Assembly (NCBI GenBank): GCA_010024875.1
Contig: RGFZ01000009.1
Coordinates: forward strand, 1-64,000
Direction of reading: 5' to 3'
Length of the DNA stretch: 64,000 nt
From: Oxalobacteraceae bacterium
Lineage (GTDB): Bacteria > Pseudomonadota > Gammaproteobacteria > Burkholderiales > Burkholderiaceae_D
Below are positions 50,289 to 61,139 of this stretch, one piece after another. The notes beneath the pieces were generated by a model. It did no database searches. It was not told the DNA's origin and saw nothing but the letters and a program-made list of their open reading frames with translations. The stretch's first letter is position 1. Each line of letters begins with the position of its first letter. A program made the translations under genes and the position numbers.

Positions 50289-52280
50289 ATGATCTGCCGA
50301 CCGAACCGTATCGCGCTGGCGATATCCTGCGCATTTGCCAGCGCCGCACTGCCCGTACAGGCCGAAGAGACAAACAAGACATTAAATCCCGTCATCGTCA
50401 CCGCCGACCCGTTGGGATCGGGAGAAAGCGCAATGATTCTCGCACCGGCCAAAGTGCTGTCCGGCGATGCACTGCGCAACAAACTCGACGCATCACTCGG
50501 TGAAACACTGAGTCAGGAGCTGGGCGTGAATGCCTCGGGTTTCAGCTCGGGCTCCTCGCGTCCCATCATCCGCGGCCTTGAGGGACCGCGAATAAAAATT
50601 CTTCAGAATGGCATGAGTAGCGGTGACTTGTCCGCCGTCTCGAATGATCACGCGGTAGGCAGTGCGCTGAGCACAGCACGTCAGATAGAAATACTGCGCG
50701 GCCCGGCAGCGTTGCTCTATGGCTCTGGCGCGATTGGCGGTTTGGTGAATATCGTGAACGATCGCATACCCACCGCGCTCGAACCCAGACGTACCGGCGA
50801 GACTGAGCTCCGGTACAGCACCGTCGATCAAGGCAAGCTGGCCAGCTTCTCCGCTGATGCATCGAGCGGGAATATCGGTCTGCACGCCGACGGCAGCGCA
50901 TTAAATGCCGGCGACTACCGAATACCCGGCAACAGCAGCGTAAGTGGTGATGGCGATCAGGGCAGGCTCAGCTTCTCAGGCAACCGCGAACGTAGTCTTG
51001 GCTTTGGCGCATCACTGGTGAAAGACTGGGGCTATGTCGGCGCGTCTGTCGCCACACTGGACAAACTGTACGGTATTCGCGGCGCCGACGAAAAATCCAG
51101 GATTGATCTCAATCAGACTCGTATTGATGTCGACAGTTTGGTGCGCTCTCCTTTCGAGGGCTTCGAAAAAATGCGCTTCAGACTGGGCAATACCGACTAC
51201 AAGCACACTGAACTGGAAGGCGGCACTGATCCCCATGTGCGCTTCACCAATCGCAGCACTGAGGCACGCTGGGAAATGAGCCACCTGCCCCTCTCGGGCT
51301 GGCGCGGCACATTCGGTCTGCATACCGAGTTCAACAATACCGAGGCTGCCAATCTCGAAGGCGACAACCCAACGGTGCCGAGAACAAAATCACAATCATT
51401 TGCCGCTTTCACCGTCGAAGAGCGCGACTTCGGCGATGTGCGCGTCAATATTGGTGGCCGCCTGGAATCCGTATCGCGCAAGCCGATAACAGCCACAGAT
51501 CGCTCATTCGGCCTTGCCTCCTTGTCCTCCGGCGCACTGTGGACATTCACGCCGGGCTATGGCTTGGGCGCGACCTATGCGTTCGCGCAACGCGCGCCGA
51601 CACCCGAAGAGCTGTACTCAAAGGGCCCACATCATCCGACCGAGACCTATGACATTGGCGACAGCCAGCTGAAAAAAGAAACTTCGAATAATTTCGATGT
51701 GTCCCTGCAAAAGACGGAGGACAAGCTACGCTGGAAAACCAATGTCTACCAGAACAAGGTGCAAGACTTCATCTACGGTGCGATCGGCGATGTGAATCTT
51801 GATCCGAACGGCGAATTGCGCGACCGCAGCTTCCGGCAGGCCGATGCAACCCTGCGCGGTGTCGAAGCCGAGCTCAGCTACAACCTGAGCGACCCCGGCT
51901 GGTTCGGGCGCTTGTTTGCTGACAGCTCGCGCGGCAAGCTTGATCAGCTGGGTAATCTGCCATTGCAGCCGACGACCCGAACCGGGTTGAACGTCGGCTA
52001 TCAGGATTCGCGCTGGCGTTCGACGCTGTCCGTTCTGCATGCCGATGCGCATCGCCGTATTGCCAGCAGCAGCCTGTCCCAAGAAACACCGACCGATGCG
52101 TACACCCGAGTAGATGCCAGCATTTCCTATGTACAGCGATATGCGAACGCCGACCTGACCTGGTTTCTGCTCGCGCGAAATCTGCTGAACGAAGATATAA
52201 GGCTGTCGACCTCGCTGCTCAAAGACTATGTGCCTCAGCCGGGACGCAATATCGTGGTCGGCGTGCGAACGCGCTTTTAA
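50289..52280 (+). CDS. TonB-dependent receptor, ZnuD-like
   Basis: Signal peptide, plug RPIIRGLEGPRIKILQNGMSSGDLSAVSNDHAV...ARQIEILRGPAALLYGSGAIGGLVNIVNDRIP, terminal VVGVRTRF. Confidence 0.9.
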   Translation: MICRPNRIALAISCAFASAALPVQAEETNKTLNPVIVTADPLGSGESAMILAPAKVLSGDALRNKLDASLGETLSQELGVNASGFSSGSSRPIIRGLEGPRIKILQNGMSSGDLSAVSNDHAVGSALSTARQIEILRGPAALLYGSGAIGGLVNIVNDRIPTALEPRRTGETELRYSTVDQGKLASFSADASSGNIGLHADGSALNAGDYRIPGNSSVSGDGDQGRLSFSGNRERSLGFGASLVKDWGYVGASVATLDKLYGIRGADEKSRIDLNQTRIDVDSLVRSPFEGFEKMRFRLGNTDYKHTELEGGTDPHVRFTNRSTEARWEMSHLPLSGWRGTFGLHTEFNNTEAANLEGDNPTVPRTKSQSFAAFTVEERDFGDVRVNIGGRLESVSRKPITATDRSFGLASLSSGALWTFTPGYGLGATYAFAQRAPTPEELYSKGPHHPTETYDIGDSQLKKETSNNFDVSLQKTEDKLRWKTNVYQNKVQDFIYGAIGDVNLDPNGELRDRSFRQADATLRGVEAELSYNLSDPGWFGRLFADSSRGKLDQLGNLPLQPTTRTGLNVGYQDSRWRSTLSVLHADAHRRIASSSLSQETPTDAYTRVDASISYVQRYANADLTWFLLARNLLNEDIRLSTSLLKDYVPQPGRNIVVGVRTRF

Positions 52281-52293
52281 AGCGTGCCAATGA

Positions 52294-52324
52294 AGCGAGT
52301 TGCATCACATCCATGCAACTCGCT
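52294..52324 (+). promoter_or_regulatory. Perfect 12-bp inverted repeat downstream of the ZnuD-like gene
   Basis: AGCGAGTTGCAT-CACATCC-ATGCAACTCGCT; no U-tract follows. Confidence 0.6.
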
Positions 52325-52563
52325 AGCGATTCTGACCATCTGTAACCTTGCGTCAATGTCAGCGCAACGCGACGTTGCTACTGCTCGTCACCGCGCATGA
52401 ACCCTTGTAACCGGAATTCGATCAGGGCTTGCATTGACTTGCCCGCAGCAGGCCGTTCTAATCCCCAGCGATCATTCATCTTTCATCGTTCGCAAGCTCG
52501 CATGAATCCAAACATACTCGCGGATGCCTGGCTGTCATCACCCTGCACCGCATCGATCATTCC

Positions 52564-53718
52564 GTGAAAATCCTGGGGCTGTTCGGAAAACCTGGCATGC
52601 AGCATGTGCGAAAGCCGCGCATGAGAACTCATCAAGAAGACCGCAGCACCTCAGACAAGATCGATGCGATCGAATCCGAACTCTCTGCAGAGTTTGGCAC
52701 CCTCCAATGGCTACCAACCCCAGCCTCAGCTGCCGCGAGCAAGGATCTTCCCGAGTTATCGCAATGCCTCGATGAAGCCGCATTGCTGTTTACGAATCGT
52801 CAGATCGATGCAGCACGGGATCTTCTGCTTCAAGCCCGCACATTGCCGGGTCATGAGCCAGAGCGCAGACAAATCTGGTGGATGCTGCTGGAGCTGGCGC
52901 TGGAACAGAATCATCCCGATTTTTTTGACGAGATGGCACTCGATTATGCTCATGTATTCGAAACATCGCCGCCTCAATGGAAATCGCTGACAAACTCGGC
53001 ACCCGATTCAAACAGCGCGCTACCCATCATCAATTTTCGTGGCAAGCTGACTCGTAACAGTCGGCCAGCGCTGAAGCAGCTGCAACAAGCGGGCAGCAAA
53101 CATTCGCCATTCTGTGTGGAGTTCGGCACCATCGCAGAGGCCGATCTGGATGGCTGCGCACTGCTGCTGCAAGTATTCGCGCACTGGCAGCGTCAGCATT
53201 GCTACTTCAGCATTGCCGGCGGAGACCTGCTGACGGCAGCGATCAAACCGCTGATCCTGCCGGGACGGCGCGACGACAATGACGCTGCCTGGCGCCTGCT
53301 GATCGAGCTGATGCGGCTGATGAATCGTCACCCTGAGCATGAGTCGCTCTGCATCGATTACTGCGTCACGTATGAGGTGTCGCCACCCTCGGATGCGCTC
53401 GCCGAGCGAGCAGCAGTCAGTCCCATCGCCCCGATGGGCTCAGCAAGCACCTTCCTCCTGCCGGCCCACATTGCGCTTCCCCTCGATGAATTGCTGGCGC
53501 AAATACAGCACCACGCGCAAACCGTCGACCGTATTACGTTGGATGCTCATCGGCTAGTACGACTCGAACTCAGCGCAGCGGCCCCGTGGCTGAATGGCTT
53601 GCATCGTATTGCCGGCGGCAAGCCGGTAGAATGTCGGAATATCGGTTTTCTTGTCGCTCGGCTGCTCACACTAGTCGGTGGCAACAGCCCGCTGACTATC
53701 ATTCACCGCAAGCCCTGA
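52564..53718 (+). CDS. STAS-domain-like hypothetical protein upstream of hslVU
   Basis: LPIINFRGKLTRNSRPALKQLQQAGSKHSPFCVEFGTIAEADLDGCALLLQVFAHWQRQ resembles a STAS fold; GTG start. Confidence 0.65.
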   Translation: MKILGLFGKPGMQHVRKPRMRTHQEDRSTSDKIDAIESELSAEFGTLQWLPTPASAAASKDLPELSQCLDEAALLFTNRQIDAARDLLLQARTLPGHEPERRQIWWMLLELALEQNHPDFFDEMALDYAHVFETSPPQWKSLTNSAPDSNSALPIINFRGKLTRNSRPALKQLQQAGSKHSPFCVEFGTIAEADLDGCALLLQVFAHWQRQHCYFSIAGGDLLTAAIKPLILPGRRDDNDAAWRLLIELMRLMNRHPEHESLCIDYCVTYEVSPPSDALAERAAVSPIAPMGSASTFLLPAHIALPLDELLAQIQHHAQTVDRITLDAHRLVRLELSAAAPWLNGLHRIAGGKPVECRNIGFLVARLLTLVGGNSPLTIIHRKP

Positions 53719-53758
53719 GCGACGATTCATTGCGTAGGGCATTCTCATCTTGCACCGC

Positions 53759-54295
53759 ATGGAACAGTTTCACGGAACCACTATACTTTCTGTCCGTCGC
53801 GGCAACATCGTTGCGCTAGGCGGTGATGGCCAAGTCACGCTCGGCAATGTTGTCATGAAGGGCTCGGCGCGCAAGGTACGCAAGCTATTTCACGGCAAGG
53901 TGCTCGCCGGCTTTGCTGGCGGTACGGCTGATGCATTTACCTTGCTTGAACGTTTTGAGTCCAAGCTCGAAGCGCATCAGGGCAATCTGCTGCGCGCCTC
54001 GGTCGAGCTGGCCAAAGATTGGCGCACCGACCGCATGCTGCGCCGCCTGGAAGCCATGCTGCTGGTGGCCGATCGTGACGCGACCCTAGTCATCACTGGC
54101 AACGGCGATGTACTCGAACCCGAAGATGGCATAGGTGCAATCGGTTCTGGCGGCAGTTATGCGCAATCAGCAGCCAAAGCCTTGCAGGAGAACACCGAAT
54201 TGTCGCCCGCCGAGATTGTCAAAAAAGCGCTGACCATTGCCGGCGAGCTGTGCATCTATACCAATCTCTCGCTCACCATAGAAACTCTGGACTGA
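53759..54295 (+). CDS. hslV: ATP-dependent protease subunit HslV
   Basis: [32 protein letters not shown]-terminal Thr nucleophile context. Confidence 0.96.
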   Translation: MEQFHGTTILSVRRGNIVALGGDGQVTLGNVVMKGSARKVRKLFHGKVLAGFAGGTADAFTLLERFESKLEAHQGNLLRASVELAKDWRTDRMLRRLEAMLLVADRDATLVITGNGDVLEPEDGIGAIGSGGSYAQSAAKALQENTELSPAEIVKKALTIAGELCIYTNLSLTIETLD

Positions 54296-54338
54296 CAGGT
54301 TCACGGCCACTGTCACCCCTGACAATATTGAAGATGCA

Positions 54339-55676
54339 ATGAATCTCACCCCTGAGCAAATCGTTACCGAACTGGACAAGCATGTGGTCGGTCAGTCCAA
54401 GGCCAAACGCGCTGTCGCGATCGCGTTGCGTAATCGCTGGCGGCGCCAGCAAGTGCCAGACCCGCTGCGACATGAGATCACGCCAAAAAATATCCTGATG
54501 ATCGGTCCCACAGGTGTAGGCAAGACCGAGATCGCGCGCCGGCTCGCCAAGCTGGCAGAAGCGCCTTTCATCAAGATCGAAGCGACCAAGTTCACCGAAG
54601 TCGGTTATGTCGGCCGCGATGTTGACACCATCATCCGCGACCTGACCGAAATCGGCATCAAGCAAACACGCGAACTCGAAATGCGCAAGGTGCGCGCCAG
54701 CGCTGAAGATGCTGCCGAAGATCGCATTCTCGATGTACTACTGCCACCGGCACGTGACTTCGGCTTTTCCGGTACGCAGTCATCGGAAGAAAAAAATGAA
54801 AACGCCACTCGACAGACTTTTCGCAAGCGCCTACGTGAAGGTGCGCTGGATGACCGCGAGATAGAGATCGAAGTTGCTGAGCCGCGTGCGCAGATGGAGA
54901 TCATGGCGCCGCCCGGCATGGAAGAGATGACCGAGCAGATCAAGTCCATGTTCTCCGGCCTCGGCGCAGGAAGGAAAAAATCGCGCAAAATGAAGATCGC
55001 CGAGGCGATGAAGCTACTGGTCGAAGAAGAAGCTGCGCGACTAGTTAACGAAGACGAGTTACGTCAGCGAGCAATCACCAATCTTGAGCAGAATGGCATC
55101 GTCTTTCTTGACGAGATCGACAAGATCGCTGCGCGCGGCAGCGTACAGGGTGCAGATGTGTCGCGTGCCGGCGTACAGCGCGATCTGCTGCCACTGGTGG
55201 AAGGCACCACTGTCAACACCAAGTACGGCATGGTCAAAACCGATCATATTCTGTTCATTGCCTCGGGCGCTTTCCATCTGGCCAAGCCATCTGACCTGAT
55301 ACCCGAGTTGCAGGGGCGCTTCCCGATACGCGTCGAACTCGAATCACTGTCCATCGCCGATTTCGAGCGCATACTGACCTCGACCGATGCCTGCCTGACA
55401 CGCCAGTATCAGGCACTGCTCGCCACTGAGAACGTGGCCATCGAATTCACCGACGATGGCATACGCCGGCTGGCCGAGATTGCTTTCTCGGTCAATGAAA
55501 GAACTGAGAATATCGGCGCGCGCCGCCTGTACACCGTGATGGAAAAGCTGCTTGAAGAAATCTCATTCTCCGCCGGCAGCGACAGCAGCCGCCAAGTGAT
55601 CATCAATGCCGCCTATGTCGATGACAAACTGGCGGCGCTGGCGGTCAACGAAGATCTGTCGCGCTACGTGCTGTAG
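54339..55676 (+). CDS. hslU: ATP-dependent protease ATPase subunit HslU
   Basis: [53 protein letters not shown]. Confidence 0.97.
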   Translation: MNLTPEQIVTELDKHVVGQSKAKRAVAIALRNRWRRQQVPDPLRHEITPKNILMIGPTGVGKTEIARRLAKLAEAPFIKIEATKFTEVGYVGRDVDTIIRDLTEIGIKQTRELEMRKVRASAEDAAEDRILDVLLPPARDFGFSGTQSSEEKNENATRQTFRKRLREGALDDREIEIEVAEPRAQMEIMAPPGMEEMTEQIKSMFSGLGAGRKKSRKMKIAEAMKLLVEEEAARLVNEDELRQRAITNLEQNGIVFLDEIDKIAARGSVQGADVSRAGVQRDLLPLVEGTTVNTKYGMVKTDHILFIASGAFHLAKPSDLIPELQGRFPIRVELESLSIADFERILTSTDACLTRQYQALLATENVAIEFTDDGIRRLAEIAFSVNERTENIGARRLYTVMEKLLEEISFSAGSDSSRQVIINAAYVDDKLAALAVNEDLSRYVL

Positions 55677-55691
55677 TTTCAAGCCGTGCCC

Positions 55692-56321
55692 TCACCGTGA
55701 GGGCCGCATCACTGCCGAAGCGGGCGGGACGTTCACCGTATTTTCAGCACCCTCGCCTGAATTTCCCGTGTTGCCCGGCCCTGAAGCAGTGGTTCCTTGC
55801 GTGCCACCCTGGACGGCTGGCGGCGGCTCCGCAGGCAATTGCGGTGTCAGGGATGATGCTGGCGGCTGCGTAGCTACCGGGGGCAAGGCGTTCGCATCAG
55901 TCCCTGACTGCGCAGTGGCTGCTAGTGTAGAAAAGTCTGGCAAGGTGACTTCTCTATCAGCACCGCGCTCCGACAAGATCACGGTTCGCGCGCGGATTTC
56001 TTTCAGCTGAATCCCTGGCGTCACTTCCGAGCTGACCTGAAAAGTGCGTGGCGGCTTGCCTTCGACCGCTATGATCGCCACGCTTTCTGCCGAACGGTCT
56101 GCGTGAATGATGCCGCGTAGCTGAATCGTCGCGCCACCACTGTGCGGGTTGCCACCAAACAGAGCGTAGGCTGCGGATAGCGATGGCATCGGCCGCTGCG
56201 CGACGGGTGGCGCGACGACCGGACGCGATGCCGGCGCCAGCCACTGCAGCAGCCAGTAAGCAAGGGATGCGCATAGCGCGAGAAACAACAGCAACGACAA
56301 TGCGGCGGACAGACGGTTCAT
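55692..56321 (-). CDS. gspC: Type II secretion system protein GspC/N-type
   Basis: N-terminal TM, AYALFGGNPHSGG, LRGIIHADRSAESVAIIAVEGKPPRTFQVSSEVTPGIQLKEI. Confidence 0.8.
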   Translation of the reverse strand: MNRLSAALSLLLFLALCASLAYWLLQWLAPASRPVVAPPVAQRPMPSLSAAYALFGGNPHSGGATIQLRGIIHADRSAESVAIIAVEGKPPRTFQVSSEVTPGIQLKEIRARTVILSERGADREVTLPDFSTLAATAQSGTDANALPPVATQPPASSLTPQLPAEPPPAVQGGTQGTTASGPGNTGNSGEGAENTVNVPPASAVMRPSR

Positions 56322-57538
56322 CTCACCAGTTGATTGATTTCAATGATAGGCATCAGCACCGCCAGCACGATCAGCAGCACCACCACACCCATTGCCAGTA
56401 TCAGTACTGGCTCCAGCAAGCCGGCTATGATCAGCGCGCGCCGCTCAAGATCTTGCTCTTGCATCTGCGATGCGCGGTTCAGCATCGCCGGCAGCTCGCC
56501 CGTGACTTCTCCGGCGCGGATCATGTGAATCAGCATCGCCGGAAAATACGGATGTGCAGACAAAGCACGTGCCAGGCTGACGCCTTCGCGTACGCTGGCC
56601 GTCGCTTCTGCTACTTGCTCGCGCATTGCAACGTTTGACAAGGTATCGCGGCTGGTCTGCAGCGCGCGCAGGATCGGCACACCTGAGCTAATCGTGATCG
56701 CCAGCGTACTAGCAAAGCGCGAGGTATTCAGGCTACGCTCGAAGCGTCCGTACAATGGGGCGGTCAGTAGCCAGCGATGCCAACGCATCTTCACTGCGGG
56801 ATCACGCAATGCACGACGCCATCCGATAAAAGCCAGCCCCGTCAGCAACGCAACCAGCCAACCCCAATGACGGACAAAACCGGAGAGCGAAAGCATCGCC
56901 AAGGTCAGAAACGGCAGCTGCTGTTTGGTATTCGCAAACACCGAGACAATCTGCGGTACGACATAGGTCAGCAAAAAAATCACGATCGCAAAGGCGACAG
57001 CAGTGACGATCGCCGGATAAGTAAATGCCAGCCGGACTTTTTGCACTAGCGCATTGCGACGCTCGACAAAATCTGCGAGCCTCGACAGAACACTAGAGAG
57101 TTGTCCGATATGCTCGCCAGAGGCCACCAACGCGCGATAGATATCGGCAAAATCACGTGGATGACGTGACAGCGCATCCGAGAATGACGCACCCCCCATC
57201 ACCTCGGCACGTACCGATGCGACCAATTCCCGCACATACGGCCGCTCTGACTGCTCCATCAATGCAGAGAATGCTTGCTCCAAGGGCAACTTGGCTTCCA
57301 GCAGCGACGCCAGCTGTCGCGTGAACAGCGCCAGCTCCGTCGTCGATAATTTATCGCCAAACCAGTACGCCAGCGAGTTGCGTTGCGCGCTTGACTCGCC
57401 GGTGATCAGATCGATGACTAGCGGCACCAGACCGCGTGAACGCAAATCCGAGCGTGCAGCGCGCGGGCTCTCGGCATGCACTACCCCCTTGCTGCTGCTC
57501 CCGAGCGCGTCGACGGCTTCATAGCGATAGGCAGGCAT
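56318..57538 (-). CDS. gspF: Type II secretion system inner membrane protein GspF
   Basis: MPAYRYEAVDALGSSSKGV; LALFTRQLASLLEAKLPLEQAFSALMEQ; VLLIVLAVLMPIIEINQLV. Confidence 0.95.
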   Translation of the reverse strand: MPAYRYEAVDALGSSSKGVVHAESPRAARSDLRSRGLVPLVIDLITGESSAQRNSLAYWFGDKLSTTELALFTRQLASLLEAKLPLEQAFSALMEQSERPYVRELVASVRAEVMGGASFSDALSRHPRDFADIYRALVASGEHIGQLSSVLSRLADFVERRNALVQKVRLAFTYPAIVTAVAFAIVIFLLTYVVPQIVSVFANTKQQLPFLTLAMLSLSGFVRHWGWLVALLTGLAFIGWRRALRDPAVKMRWHRWLLTAPLYGRFERSLNTSRFASTLAITISSGVPILRALQTSRDTLSNVAMREQVAEATASVREGVSLARALSAHPYFPAMLIHMIRAGEVTGELPAMLNRASQMQEQDLERRALIIAGLLEPVLILAMGVVVLLIVLAVLMPIIEINQLVR

Positions 57539-57546
57539 TGGGTGAA

Positions 57547-58887
57547 TTATTCCTTGGTCACCCGCAGCAATTCGGCTTCAGTGGTCGTGCCATCGGCCAC
57601 CCAGCGCTCACCATCTTCGCGCAGGGTGCGCATGCCGTGCTGCTGTGCGCATGCACGTATCTCGGCCTCGGCAATCTGATGATGTATCTGCGCGCGCACC
57701 TCGGGCGTGGCCACCAGCAACTCATAGACACCGACACGACCGTGATAGCCGGTGCGGCCACAGTGATCACAGCCAAGCTCATGCCACCGCTGACCATCGA
57801 AGTGGCGACAATGCACGCACAATTTGCGGACCAGCCGCTGCGCGACCACGCCGAGCAGCGAAGACGACAGCAAGAAAGGCTCGATGCCCATGTCTAGCAA
57901 GCGCGTGATTGCTGCCGCCGCATCATTGGTGTGCAGTGTTGCCAACACGAGATGCCCGGTCAGCGAGGCTTGCACGGCAATCTGTGCGGTTTCCAGATCG
58001 CGTATCTCACCGATCATGATCACGTCCGGATCTTGCCGCAGGATCGCGCGTAGTGCTTTTGCAAAACTCATGTCAATGCGCGGATTCACCTGCGTCTGTC
58101 CGACGCCGGGCAACTCGTATTCGATAGGATCTTCGACCGTGAGGATATTGATGGTCGATGCATTCAGCTGTGCCAGCGCCGCATACAAGGTAGTCGTCTT
58201 GCCGGAACCTGTAGGACCGGTGACTAGCACGATGCCATGCGGCTGTGCAAGCACCGCGCGTTCGCCATGGCCAGTGGGCAGCGTAGAGACACGCACATCG
58301 ACAGGTTTGCCACCGACGCGCAGCGTGATGCGCCCGTCCTGCGGCAATCGCTTCTCGGCGATATCAAGTTGGGACATGATCTTGATGCGCGAGATCAGCG
58401 CGGCGTGTATACCTTTTTTTGGTCTCACGATGTCACGCAATCGCCCGTCAATACGAAAACGCACGATTGACACTTGCTCAAAAGGCTCGATATGAATATC
58501 CGACGCACCCTCACGTAATGCCTGCGTCAGCAGCGCATTGATCATGCGGATTACCGGTGCATCGTCTGCGGCTTCAAGCAAATCTTCGATTGCAGGCATG
58601 TCCTGCATCAGCCGTGCGAGATCGAGATCGGATTCGACCTCGACCACTACTTGCGCGGCATCGCCGCCACTGCCAGCATAGGCTTTGGCGATCGCTGTCT
58701 CCAGTTGCGCTCGTGCGAGCTTGTGCAAGCGCAAGCGCCCGAAACGGCGCCCAACCTCAGCAATTGCCGAAGGCTGCGTATCGTCGGACAGCCAGACATC
58801 CACTGCGTCATCGCCGGCCTGTGCCAGCACGCCGAAGTCGCGCGAAAAACTGAAAGGTAATAACCGTGGATCCTGCATCACGCTCAT
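57547..58887 (-). CDS. gspE: Type II secretion system ATPase GspE, apparently lacking about 30 conserved residues before Walker A
   Basis: [39 protein letters not shown]...CDHC zinc motif; [12 protein letters not shown] lacks the usual RLLDK... segment. Confidence 0.93.
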   Translation of the reverse strand: MSVMQDPRLLPFSFSRDFGVLAQAGDDAVDVWLSDDTQPSAIAEVGRRFGRLRLHKLARAQLETAIAKAYAGSGGDAAQVVVEVESDLDLARLMQDMPAIEDLLEAADDAPVIRMINALLTQALREGASDIHIEPFEQVSIVRFRIDGRLRDIVRPKKGIHAALISRIKIMSQLDIAEKRLPQDGRITLRVGGKPVDVRVSTLPTGHGERAVLAQPHGIVLVTGPTGSGKTTTLYAALAQLNASTINILTVEDPIEYELPGVGQTQVNPRIDMSFAKALRAILRQDPDVIMIGEIRDLETAQIAVQASLTGHLVLATLHTNDAAAAITRLLDMGIEPFLLSSSLLGVVAQRLVRKLCVHCRHFDGQRWHELGCDHCGRTGYHGRVGVYELLVATPEVRAQIHHQIAEAEIRACAQQHGMRTLREDGERWVADGTTTEAELLRVTKE

Positions 58888-58934
58888 GAAACACTTCCTC
58901 AACGCTACGCGAAATGAATAAATCAATCATCGAA

Positions 58935-61133
58935 TCACCGCTGGTTGATCACCGGCGGCTCCACTGGAAAGACCTCAGTGGGCGGCGTTGGTTGCACCGC
59001 CGACGATGAAGCCCCGGCCGAGGGCAATGCTGGTGATGGCGACTGCAACAGCTTGCCGCCGACGGGTCGACCCTCTTTCAGTGGTGGCAGCATCGGCGAA
59101 TCGGTACGTGGCAGAAGCGCATTCGGCTCGGGCTGTATCGCCATCTGCGAACCACGAAGGTAGTCATAGCGGTCGCTGGCAAGCGCGACGCTCTGCACAT
59201 CATTGCGCACTACGATGGGGCGGAGAAACACCATCAGATTGGTCTTGCCACGCCGCTTGGATTGGTAGCGAAACAGGTAGCCCAGAACAGGAATGTCGCC
59301 CAGGCCGGGCACTTTTTCTACGGTGTCGTTCACGGTGTCTTCGATCAGACCACCAAGTACGATGATCTGGCCGTCATCGACCAGTACATTGGTCTCGATC
59401 GAACGCTTGCTGGTGATCAGACCGGAAGTGGTGGATTGCTGAATGCTCGAAGTCTCTTGGTAGATCGCCATCTTGACTGTACCGCCTTCGGAAATTTGCG
59501 GCCGCACGCGCAAGGACAGACCAATGTCGCGCCGTTCAATCGTCTGGAAAGGATTCACGCCGACCGCGCCTGCTGATGCCGCCGTGGTGAATTGTCCGGT
59601 AATGAAAGGCACGTTCTGTCCGACGATGATGCGCGCCTCTTCATTATCGAGCGTGAGCAAGTTCGGCATCGACAGAATATTGGCCTTCACATTTTTTTCA
59701 AGCGCACGTGCCAGTAGACCCAGACCCAGCGCCCCATCACGCTGCTTGAAGAGTGCCGCCGTCAACCCGTTCCCTGGTGGCAGCGGCGTCTTGTTGGCCC
59801 CCAAGACAGAGGCGGCCTGTGAGATCAGGTTATTACCTTCGCTGGAAAATCCAGTCAGCACACCGACCCGATAATTACTGCTGCCATCGCCCGAGACACC
59901 GGCCCACTGTATGCCCAGCTCAGCGGCCTTGTCGGCGCTGACTTCGACGATCAACGACTCCACATACACTTGTGCGCGCCGCGCATCGAGCTGATCGATG
60001 ATGGCGCGCAGGTTGCGATACACGCGCTCGTTGGCCGTGATGATCAGCGTGTTGGTGGTCGTATCGGCCTGAATGAAGCCCGCTACGCCACCGCTTGGCA
60101 GCGGCCCTTGCTGAGGCGCTGGAGAGGAGGGTGCTGCTTGCGGGCCTCCTGCCGGTTGAGCTAGCGGCTGTGGCGCGCTGCTCTGCGCCAGCCCGGTGCT
60201 CAGTGCACCGGATTCGCCCGCAACGACAGCGCGCAGTACCTGCGCGAGCTTCGCCGCCTCAGCGTTACGCAGATACACGACATGCACATTGCCGGGCAAG
60301 GTCGTGGGCTGATCGAGCTTGGCGATCAGCGTTCTCGCCAACTTCGCCTTGGCCTCTGTCGGGGCGCGAATGATCACCGAATTGGTTCTTGCATCTGCCA
60401 GCAGCATCACTCGACCCGGATCGGCTGCTCCGGGTGCGCCACCTTGATCCAGCAAGCGATTGGCCGTGACCGCCAGATCCATGGCGATGGCATGCTCCAG
60501 TTTGAGCACATCCATCTCGGCGACTGCAGGCGTATCGAGCGAGGCAATGATCCGCGATAAGCGCCTCAGGTTATCGGCATACTCGGTGATGATCAGCGTG
60601 TTATTGGTCGGATCAGCCGCGATAGTGTTGTTCGGCGAGATCAGTGGTCTTAATACCGTGACCAGTCCGGCGGCGCTCTCGTGACTCAGACGAAAAATCT
60701 GCGTCGCCACCTGATCACCGCGCACCTGTCCTGTCTGCACCGGTGAGGCCTGCAGCTTGGCATCGGCCTCGGGTACGACTTTGACATAAGCTGCGGTGCG
60801 CACCACGCTGAAGCCTTGTAAGCGCAGTACCGAGCTCAGCATCTCGAAGGCCTGCGCCTTGGTGACCGGCTTCTCTGACACCAGATTGATCGTGCCTTTG
60901 ACGCGCGGATCGATCACGAAAGTATTACCCGTGAAATGTCCTATTGCTCGCACCACCGACTCGATATCTGCGCCAACAAAATTCAGCGTCGCCTGATTTG
61001 CCGCTGGATCTTGCGCACACGCCTCGCACGACAACAGCATCATTAGCGATGTCGCTGCTATCAGCGTCATCAACTGTTGTACAAGTACCCTCACACTAAT
61101 TATTGTCTGGCACACAGCAGTTTTCTCGATCAT
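58935..61133 (-). CDS. gspD: Type II secretion system secretin GspD
   Basis: NFVGADIESVVRAIGHFTGNTFVIDPRVKG N0 domain; repeated N-domains; VPGLGDIPVLGYLFRYQSKRRGKTNLMVFLRPIVV secretin motif. Confidence 0.96.
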   Translation of the reverse strand: MIEKTAVCQTIISVRVLVQQLMTLIAATSLMMLLSCEACAQDPAANQATLNFVGADIESVVRAIGHFTGNTFVIDPRVKGTINLVSEKPVTKAQAFEMLSSVLRLQGFSVVRTAAYVKVVPEADAKLQASPVQTGQVRGDQVATQIFRLSHESAAGLVTVLRPLISPNNTIAADPTNNTLIITEYADNLRRLSRIIASLDTPAVAEMDVLKLEHAIAMDLAVTANRLLDQGGAPGAADPGRVMLLADARTNSVIIRAPTEAKAKLARTLIAKLDQPTTLPGNVHVVYLRNAEAAKLAQVLRAVVAGESGALSTGLAQSSAPQPLAQPAGGPQAAPSSPAPQQGPLPSGGVAGFIQADTTTNTLIITANERVYRNLRAIIDQLDARRAQVYVESLIVEVSADKAAELGIQWAGVSGDGSSNYRVGVLTGFSSEGNNLISQAASVLGANKTPLPPGNGLTAALFKQRDGALGLGLLARALEKNVKANILSMPNLLTLDNEEARIIVGQNVPFITGQFTTAASAGAVGVNPFQTIERRDIGLSLRVRPQISEGGTVKMAIYQETSSIQQSTTSGLITSKRSIETNVLVDDGQIIVLGGLIEDTVNDTVEKVPGLGDIPVLGYLFRYQSKRRGKTNLMVFLRPIVVRNDVQSVALASDRYDYLRGSQMAIQPEPNALLPRTDSPMLPPLKEGRPVGGKLLQSPSPALPSAGASSSAVQPTPPTEVFPVEPPVINQR

Positions 61134-61139
61134 TGGTTT

